Notes under the pieces: model-generated
Told to the model about the DNA's origin: nothing
The model's database searches: none
The model's input: the letters and a program-made list of their open reading frames with translations, nothing else
Assembly: GCF_039839375.1 (NCBI RefSeq)
Contig: NZ_JBDOQU010000007.1
Coordinates: 62,001 to 126,000 of the forward strand
Reading direction: 5' to 3'
DNA length: 64,000 nucleotides
DNA from: JBDOQU01 sp039839375
Lineage (GTDB): Bacteria; Pseudomonadota; Alphaproteobacteria; DSM-16000; Inquilinaceae
Shown here: positions 58,511-64,000 of the stretch, in pieces
How the letters are laid out: the number at the start of each line of letters is the position of its first letter
How positions within the stretch are numbered: the stretch's first letter is position 1
Made by a program: the position numbers and the translations under genes

Positions 58511-59254
58511 TTAGACGAGCGCCGCCATTGAGGACAGTTCCGATACGAACGGCAACGATATCAAACAATTAAGCCGTCCTACATACGAACTGCCAGTACG
58601 TGCGATCCGCGATGTCGTTGCGCCGGCAAGTTGCTGGGCCGTCAGAACGACCTGAAGCCTGTTCCGTGCGTTCATCTTCTGCATGAGGACGGTCATGTAG
58701 TGCTTCACCGTCTTCTCGCTGATCGACAGGCTGGATGCGATTTCCTTGTTGGTTCGGCCACACAGCAAATGGCGAACGATCTGCTCCTCGCGGGCGCTCA
58801 ACTTTTTCGACTGGGCTTCCATTTTGCGCAACGCCCTGTTCTGAAGGGCGCTGATGATCCTTCCCGAGATTCCGTCGGCAATAAAGGTTTCACCGCGCGC
58901 CACCGCTTCGATCGCGCGCGTCAGCTCGCCGGCTGTGCTGGTTTTCAGAATGTACCCCGCGACGCCGGCATCAAGGGCATTGATGGCATGATCATCGTCG
59001 CTTTCAGCGGTAAAGATGACTACCCTTGTATCTCTTGCCATGGACCGGATTTTGACGATAGCTCGCAACGCATCAGGAGCGGGCAGATCCATGATCAACA
59101 GGCGAGGATGGTGGCGTTCGGCAATGCCTGTCGCTTCATCGCCCGAAACGCCCTGCGCTACGACATCGAACCGACGGTCCTTCGAGAAATGCGCGACAAC
59201 GCCTTCCAGCATGAACGGTTGATGATCAATCACCGCAAGTGAAATCGGAGTCAT
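58511..59254 (-). CDS. LuxR/NarL-type response regulator with altered receiver pocket
   Basis: A 247-aa regulator. The receiver (residues ~1-120) keeps the presumed phospho-acceptor in LLIMDLPAPD and the Lys in GYILKTSTAGEL, but the acidic pair at the start of the fold reads AVIDHQPFML, with one acid instead of two. The HTH is LSAREEQIVRHLLCGRTNKE then SISEKTVKHYMTVLMQKMN. The C-terminus runs ~40 residues past the HTH. The ATG at about 59254 has CAGG upstream; ATG 59272 is an alternative. No kinase gene is adjacent. It is divergent from the M23 peptidase gene across an AT-rich spacer. Confidence 0.88.
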   Translation of the reverse strand: MTPISLAVIDHQPFMLEGVVAHFSKDRRFDVVAQGVSGDEATGIAERHHPRLLIMDLPAPDALRAIVKIRSMARDTRVVIFTAESDDDHAINALDAGVAGYILKTSTAGELTRAIEAVARGETFIADGISGRIISALQNRALRKMEAQSKKLSAREEQIVRHLLCGRTNKEIASSLSISEKTVKHYMTVLMQKMNARNRLQVVLTAQQLAGATTSRIARTGSSYVGRLNCLISLPFVSELSSMAALV

Positions 59255-59336
59255 CCTGGCCCCTTCACACATTGTGTTTTTATCAAAATTTAGGTAATTA
59301 AGATATCATAACTGTAACAATTTTGGATCAAAATTT

Positions 59337-60338
59337 TTGAGATTACACCTTTTTCGTCACTTTCGCCTTGCCGCGGGGATAGCGGTCACGCTGGGCTCCC
59401 TCCCCTCGGTCGCCCAGGAACTTGCCTTTCCCGCCGACTGCGCCCCCGGCCAGGATTGCTTCGTCCAGCAGTATCCGGACATGGCTCCCGGCCCCGAAGC
59501 CGTCGATCCGTTCTGCGGAACGGCCACATATGATGGGCACGACGGAGTCGACCTCCGCCTCCTCTCCATGACGGACGTCGCCAGAGGCGTTCCTGTTCTC
59601 GCCATGGCGGATGGCCGGGTGTTGCGGTGGCGAGACGAGGAACCCGATCGCCCGGTGCTGACTGCGGACGACAGGGCGGAAGTCGGCAACCGGGAATGCG
59701 GAAACGGCGCGGTCATCGACCATGGCGAAGGGATCGAAATCCAGTATTGTCATCTGAGGCAGGGCAGCCTTGCCGTCCGAAGCGGCGATATCGTCCGGGA
59801 AGGCGACAAGATCGGGGAAATCAGCGCCTCCGGGCTGGCCCAGTTCCCCCACCTTCACGTCACCATCCGCAAGGAAGGGCGGCCGATCGATCCCTTGACC
59901 GGACGAATGATCGGGGAGGACTGCGGTGAACCGGGCGCGCCGTCGGAGCCGCTCTTCTCCGATCCCGCCCTGGAGGCCCTGGAACAGGGTAGAGGCCATT
60001 TCCTCGCGTTCGGACTTGCGGGTTCCGTCGTGGATCATTCCCAGCTCGTGCTGTCCGGTCCGCCGCCACGTCCGAGCAGCGCATCGCCCGCGCTGGTAGG
60101 ATGGGCGTGGCTTCGGAATCTCCACGAAGGCGACCAGGTCCTCATCGAAATCGCCGACCCGTCCGGCGGCGCATTCGTATCCCGAACGACGGAAGCCCTC
60201 GACCGGCCCAAGGCCACATACACGGCTTATGCGGGCAGGCGCGGCGCGCCCTTGCAGGGCGCCTATCGCGTGACGGTCAAGCTGATCCGCAACGGAGAGC
60301 CGGTCTCCGTCAGGACCGAAGCCTACAGGATCGAGTGA
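59337..60338 (+). CDS. M23-family metallopeptidase (peptidoglycan hydrolase-like), exported
   Basis: A 333-aa exported protein. Residues ~1-27 are a signal peptide ending SVAQE. The M23 (lysostaphin-type) domain has GHDGVDLRLL (first HxxxD), YCHLRQGSL and FPHLHVTIRKEGRPIDP (HxH). The C-terminal ~130 residues are strand-rich and lack a name. The start is TTG without a clear ribosome site; no better in-frame start exists before the signal peptide. It converges on the type I secretion operon, and may remodel the wall in support of secretion or other surface structures. Confidence 0.88.
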   Translation: MRLHLFRHFRLAAGIAVTLGSLPSVAQELAFPADCAPGQDCFVQQYPDMAPGPEAVDPFCGTATYDGHDGVDLRLLSMTDVARGVPVLAMADGRVLRWRDEEPDRPVLTADDRAEVGNRECGNGAVIDHGEGIEIQYCHLRQGSLAVRSGDIVREGDKIGEISASGLAQFPHLHVTIRKEGRPIDPLTGRMIGEDCGEPGAPSEPLFSDPALEALEQGRGHFLAFGLAGSVVDHSQLVLSGPPPRPSSASPALVGWAWLRNLHEGDQVLIEIADPSGGAFVSRTTEALDRPKATYTAYAGRRGAPLQGAYRVTVKLIRNGEPVSVRTEAYRIE

Positions 60339-60371
60339 CTCTCCGTTCCGGGAATCTCCGGGCCGCTCTTC

Positions 60372-61670
60372 CTACTGTTCCCTGAAGGCCCGGCTGAACT
60401 GGTCGGTAAGAGGCCTCACCAGATAGGACATGGCGGTCCGCTCCTCGGTGGACACGAAGACCTCGACGGGCATTCCGGGCAGCAACTCCACGTCGCCCAG
60501 CTTCGCGAGTTCTTCCTCCGACACCTCGATGTCCCCTAGGTAATAGATCTCCCCGGTGACCGGATCCCGGGTCGTCGCCGGCGACACATAGGAAACCTCG
60601 CCGCTCAGCTCCGGCGTCGTCCTCTGGTTGAACGCGGTGAAGCGAAGCCTGGCCGACTGACCGATCGAAACCTGGTCGATGCTCACGGGAGTCAGCTTGA
60701 CCTCGATCTTGAGCCTGGCGTCCTCCGGAACGATGGTGACCAGCACCTCGGCAGGCGTGATCACGCCCCCTATGGTGTGGATGTTGAGCTCGTTAATCGT
60801 TCCGGAGATCGGGGCGCGGATGTTGGTGCGGGACAGCCGGTCCTCGATCGCGGTCCGGCGGTCGCGAAGCTCCGATATCCTCGTGTCGACATCGCTCAGC
60901 TCCCGCTGCGCCTCCGTGCGGGCGGTCTGGTCGATGGCGATGATCTGGAGCCGGACCTCGCTTATGCGCGTCCTGGCCCTGGCGATCGCCGCGTCGATCT
61001 CCCCGCGCTCTCCCAACAGGCGCGCCATGTCGCGGCCTGCGGTGTAGACGCGCGACCCTTCCACCAGCCTTCTCTCGGCAAGGTCCCTCAGCTTCTGGTA
61101 CTCGGCCTCGACGAGCGCGAACTCGTCGACCTTCGACGCCCGCTGCGCCTCCAGCCCCTCGATCTCCTCGCCGATCTGCTCGATGCCGAGTTCGAGCTGC
61201 CGTTTCTGGCTTTCACGATGCACGCGGTTGCCATCGAAGAGCCGGATCTCGCCGCTGACGATCGATGCGATGGCGGGGTCTTCGATGTCCAGGTGGGGCA
61301 GGAACTCTATCGCCTCGAGCCCGTCACGCTCCGCCAGCAGCCGCGATTTCTTGACGGTCAGCTCGACCAGCTGCGAACGCACGATCGAAAGCTCCGCATT
61401 CGTCTGCGCATCTTCGAGCTGCAGCACCATCTGTCCCGCCTGGACGAAGTCGCCTTCCCTGACGGCGATTTCACTGACGATTCCGCCGTCGCGGTGCTGG
61501 ATAGATTTCAGGTTCTGGTCGACCTTCACCGACCCTTGCGCGATCACGGCGCCGGTCAGTTCCGCGGTCGCCGCCCAGCCGCCGGCGCCGGCGACGAGGA
61601 GAACCCCGAGAGCGGCGCCCGCGAGCACGCGCGGGCCGATCCGAAATGCCTTGCCTGTGGTGTCGCCCAT
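60372..61670 (-). CDS. Type I secretion membrane-fusion (HlyD/PrtE-like) protein
   Basis: A 432-aa adaptor with an N-terminal membrane segment (residues ~11-32), then LTGAVIAQGSVKVDQNLKSI and QHRDGGIVSEIAVREGDFVQ (lipoyl half), a long coiled coil (about 90-270), and RAPISGTINELNIHTIGGVI (second half). The C-terminal barrel ends DVELLPGMPVEVFVSTEERT. The layout is typical of type I secretion adaptors that contact an ABC transporter and TolC. It is last in the ABC-RTX-adaptor operon, 54 nt downstream of the RTX gene. Confidence 0.94.
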   Translation of the reverse strand: MGDTTGKAFRIGPRVLAGAALGVLLVAGAGGWAATAELTGAVIAQGSVKVDQNLKSIQHRDGGIVSEIAVREGDFVQAGQMVLQLEDAQTNAELSIVRSQLVELTVKKSRLLAERDGLEAIEFLPHLDIEDPAIASIVSGEIRLFDGNRVHRESQKRQLELGIEQIGEEIEGLEAQRASKVDEFALVEAEYQKLRDLAERRLVEGSRVYTAGRDMARLLGERGEIDAAIARARTRISEVRLQIIAIDQTARTEAQRELSDVDTRISELRDRRTAIEDRLSRTNIRAPISGTINELNIHTIGGVITPAEVLVTIVPEDARLKIEVKLTPVSIDQVSIGQSARLRFTAFNQRTTPELSGEVSYVSPATTRDPVTGEIYYLGDIEVSEEELAKLGDVELLPGMPVEVFVSTEERTAMSYLVRPLTDQFSRAFREQ

Positions 61671-61724
61671 GCCCCTTGCTCCCCGCCCGTTTGCGTCTTG
61701 TCCGCCCGGATCACCGGAATCTAG

Positions 61725-63581
61725 CTAGACGTTCTCGATCGCCACCAGGGCGTAATGCCCCTGCAAGGCGACCGTCGTCTCCCATACGTCGTCACTGTTG
61801 AAATCAACCTCGATGAAGGTCCGGTCCATCTCGTCGGTCCGATCGTGCCGGTAGCGTATCGCCAGATCGTCGTCATCGACGTCGTCGCCATAGATGTCCT
61901 CGAAGCGGTCCTCCAACTCGTCCATGACCTTCTCGAAGATGTCGTACCTGGACATCCGCACCCGATCCCCGGCCGTGAAGTCCAGGATTTCATGGAAAGC
62001 CGCAGGCCCTTCGGCCGGCTGGCCGGGGTCGCTGAACTCGAAGATATCCTCGCCGCCGCCGCCTGCCAGGATGACGGCTTTGTCGCCGATGACGAAATGG
62101 TCGTCCCCTTCGCCGCTCAGCACGGTCTCGAACCCGACGACATGATCGTCGCCGATCTCCACCCCGCCGGCGGCGCCATCGACGAGATCGATCGCGAGGT
62201 CTTCCGACGCGCCGGAATAATCCAGCGTGTCGTGCCCCTCCCCGCCATCATAGGCGTCCCGGTCGCCGTCGAGCGCGGCAACCACGCGATCGTCGCCGTC
62301 GCCCCCGTGAACGACATCCGCGCCTTCGCCGTCCGAAAGCACGTCGCCGCCATCGCCGCCGAACAGGAGGTCCCGTCCCGCTCCTCCGTTCAGGAGGTCG
62401 CTGCCTCCGTCGCCGAAGATCGTGTCGTCGCCGTCATTGCCGAACAGGGTGTCATCGCCGTTTCCACCTGAGATGTGGTCGTTCCCCGCCCCGCCGAAGA
62501 CGACGTCGTCGCCGTCGCCGCCGAAGACGACGTCGTCGTCGCCACCCGCGACGATATGGTCGTCTCCATTTCCCCCGGCTATGAAGTCGTCGCCGGTCCG
62601 GCCGTCGATGTTGTCGTCGCCATCGAAGCCGGCAATCTCGTCCGCGCACATGCCGCCGAGAAGCATGTCGGCGGCGGCGGTTCCTTCGATGGGCGGCGGC
62701 CTGACCACGGAGAAGTACGCGACCTGGTCGATCGTGGCTTCGCCGTCGGTGATCTGATAGGCGATGGTGACGGGTCCGAGATGATCCGGACCGCCGTCGA
62801 ACATCCAGCCATCATCCGTCCGGGTCAGCGTTCCCGAGGAAACCGCCAGATTCTTCACCGAAAGCGTGTCGCCGTCCGGGTCATGCGCATTCCGCAGGAG
62901 ATCCGACAGGCCGACAGCCAGCGTCGCGCAGCCGACCACGTCCAGCAGATAGACCGGTCCCGTCACGCGGGGCGCGCGATTGTCGGAGGGAGGATGGTCC
63001 TCGTCCTCCGGATCGTCACCCGTCTCGTCTTCCGGGTCCTTGCTTCCATCAGGGGCCGGACTGTCGCCGCCACCCCCGGCCGAACCGGCGGTCCCCGCGA
63101 CAAGCCCATTATCGTTGGCGGGGCGCGCCAGCAATGGCACTGGCCTAACACCTCCGATACCCGGCGAACCCTTGGGCTCGATGAAGTCGAAGGCGGGCGA
63201 CTCGACCAGAGCGAACGGCGTGGGTCGCAGCGACAGGACGTTCGCCAGAGCGCTTCCTCCGGGGGTCATGTCGTCGCCTTCCGGCGCGACGGCCCCACCC
63301 TTATGGTCATCGTCCTGCGAGACCTTCGCCGGTTCGGGCGCGGACATTCCGGGTTCGGCGACCCCGGCCTCGTCACCGACGTCGCCATCGGGTTCGGATT
63401 GAACCTTCTCGGGCGGCGTCGCCCATCCCGGAAAGAACGACTTCAGGTAAAGCGCGAGTCCCGTCAGAAGGAGGCCTATGGCGAGCGGCGTCTTCGACTT
63501 CGCATCCATGCCCTTCAGGACGTAGCGCTGGGAAGCGTCGGCTTCCGGCGTTTCCGTCTTCGCGCCTTTGACCTCGATCAT
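61725..63581 (-). CDS. RTX (hemolysin-type calcium-binding repeat) protein with N-terminal hydrophobic segment
   Basis: A 618-aa acidic protein. Residues ~30-50 (TPLAIGLLLTGLALYLKSFF) are hydrophobic and membrane-like, which is unusual for a type I substrate. A disordered acidic linker (about 60-200) and a cadherin/VCBS-like domain (about 205-295) follow, then about 14 nonapeptide-type repeats such as GGNGDDTLFGNDGDD near 310-440. The C-terminal region (about 500-618) is strand-rich and ends YALVAIENV, plausible as a secretion signal. Its start overlaps the ABC gene stop (ATGA). It is the likely secreted or surface-held cargo of the system. Confidence 0.9.
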   Translation of the reverse strand: MIEVKGAKTETPEADASQRYVLKGMDAKSKTPLAIGLLLTGLALYLKSFFPGWATPPEKVQSEPDGDVGDEAGVAEPGMSAPEPAKVSQDDDHKGGAVAPEGDDMTPGGSALANVLSLRPTPFALVESPAFDFIEPKGSPGIGGVRPVPLLARPANDNGLVAGTAGSAGGGGDSPAPDGSKDPEDETGDDPEDEDHPPSDNRAPRVTGPVYLLDVVGCATLAVGLSDLLRNAHDPDGDTLSVKNLAVSSGTLTRTDDGWMFDGGPDHLGPVTIAYQITDGEATIDQVAYFSVVRPPPIEGTAAADMLLGGMCADEIAGFDGDDNIDGRTGDDFIAGGNGDDHIVAGGDDDVVFGGDGDDVVFGGAGNDHISGGNGDDTLFGNDGDDTIFGDGGSDLLNGGAGRDLLFGGDGGDVLSDGEGADVVHGGDGDDRVVAALDGDRDAYDGGEGHDTLDYSGASEDLAIDLVDGAAGGVEIGDDHVVGFETVLSGEGDDHFVIGDKAVILAGGGGEDIFEFSDPGQPAEGPAAFHEILDFTAGDRVRMSRYDIFEKVMDELEDRFEDIYGDDVDDDDLAIRYRHDRTDEMDRTFIEVDFNSDDVWETTVALQGHYALVAIENV

Positions 63582-64000
63582 GCCAATGCTCGCGCGGACA
63601 GGTCGGCGCGCGCCTCCTTCATGGGAGCCGTCTCAGCTGCTGGCGCTTCGCGGCGGGTGGATTTGCCGATGATCTCGTCCTTGGGCCCGAATGCCGTCAT
63701 CCGGCCGTTCTGGATCACCGCCACGAGATCGACGGCGACCAGCGCGCTGGGACGGTGAGCGATCACGACCGCGATGCCGCCGCGTTGCCTGACGCCCTGG
63801 ATCGCGGCGGTCAGCGCGGCCTCGCCTTCGCCATCGAGGTTCGAGTTCGGCTCGTCCAGCACGACGACGAACGGGTCGCCGTAAAGCGCCCGCGCAAGCC
63901 CGACGCGCTGCCGCTGCCCGCCCGAAAGCGCCATGCCCTGGGGTCCCAGCTCGGTATGGTAGCCGTCCGGCATGCGCACGATCATCTCGTGAACGCCCGC
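63578..64000 (-). CDS. Type I secretion ABC transporter ATPase/permease (PrtD-like), cut by window edge
   Basis: The frame is open to base 64000, so only the last ~140 residues are seen. They include the ABC signature ALSGGQRQRVGLARALYGDP, Walker B FVVVLDEPNSNLD, the switch His in VIAHRPSALVAVD and a C-terminal tail. This is the nucleotide-binding domain of a transporter with the membrane part outside the window; the missing upstream portion should hold the N-terminal permease domain. It powers export of the RTX protein through the HlyD-type adaptor. Confidence 0.9.
   Translation of the reverse strand, partial: AGVHEMIVRMPDGYHTELGPQGMALSGGQRQRVGLARALYGDPFVVVLDEPNSNLDGEGEAALTAAIQGVRQRGGIAVVIAHRPSALVAVDLVAVIQNGRMTAFGPKDEIIGKSTRREAPAAETAPMKEARADLSARALA

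Noticed and set aside
1..64000. tRNA, rRNA or CRISPR loci
   Set aside because: I looked for tRNA-like clover-leaf ends near the integrase and recombinase genes and for regularly spaced repeats, and found none I could support by eye.

Overview
The window looks like chromosome of an alphaproteobacterium, most likely Hyphomicrobiales (Rhizobiales) or a close relative. The sequence is GC-rich with dense, often 1-4 nt overlapping genes. It carries an RpoE/ChrR singlet-oxygen module, an EryA/EryB/EryD-like polyol module, FixJ-type regulators and IS5/IS630 elements. No rRNA, tRNA or CRISPR array was seen. Calls come from reading the sequence only; no database search was run.

Layout. (1) 1-1.9 kb: 3' part of a tyrosine recombinase with a terminator, then an internally deleted IS5-type transposase. 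(2) 2.0-10.1 kb: a sugar-acid (aldonate-like) catabolic cluster: GntR/FCD repressor, enolase-superfamily dehydratase, tripartite tricarboxylate transporter TctC-TctB-TctA, HpcH/HpaI aldolase and IlvD/Edd-type dehydratase. (3) 10.1-11.6 kb: an IS5-like remnant and a complete IS630 copy (1159 bp, perfect 11-bp ends, TA duplication). (4) 11.7-28.5 kb: a stress island. ECF sigma factor RpoE and anti-sigma ChrR sit with two photolyases of different classes, two Cfa-type methyltransferases, an FAD oxidoreductase, DUF1365, DUF1295, an esterase, TspO, a fasciclin protein, an SRPBCC protein and small membrane proteins. I find four TGATCC-N18-TA promoters here, in two divergent pairs, in front of the sigma gene, the FAD/DUF1365/Cfa operon, the photolyase operon and a DUF2177 gene. 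(5) 28.9-30.1 kb: a GAF-EAL protein. (6) 30.4-40.0 kb: a polyol module: ribose-type ABC transporter (DUF2291, ATPase, permease, binding protein) with a class II aldolase on one strand; a SorC-family regulator, erythritol-kinase-like FGGY kinase and GlpD/EryB-like dehydrogenase on the other.

(7) 40.0-43.7 kb: a triple-PAS histidine kinase followed by FixJ-type regulator, lone receiver and second FixJ-type regulator. (8) 44.2-50.9 kb: an alpha/beta hydrolase, two SDR/NmrA-type reductases and a small membrane protein, then a TetR repressor divergent from an EmrA/EmrB-like efflux pair with a perfect 16-bp palindrome before the pump genes. (9) 51.2-52.1 kb: an MBL-fold hydrolase with its own terminator. 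(10) 52.4-58.4 kb: the least familiar region. Two overlapping tyrosine-recombinase genes (one with an N-terminal Xre-type HTH), an excisionase-like HTH gene, strong inverted repeats, and a small gene present as two full copies plus one decayed copy, the full copies sharing a leader sequence. (11) 58.5-64.0 kb: a LuxR-type regulator with an altered receiver pocket, an M23 peptidase, and a type I secretion operon (ABC ATPase cut by the window edge, RTX protein, HlyD adaptor).

The best candidates for undescribed biology are the twin-recombinase module with its duplicated small genes, and the detailed composition of the RpoE/ChrR island, including a Cfa-like methyltransferase that lacks two residues expected for cyclopropane synthesis.
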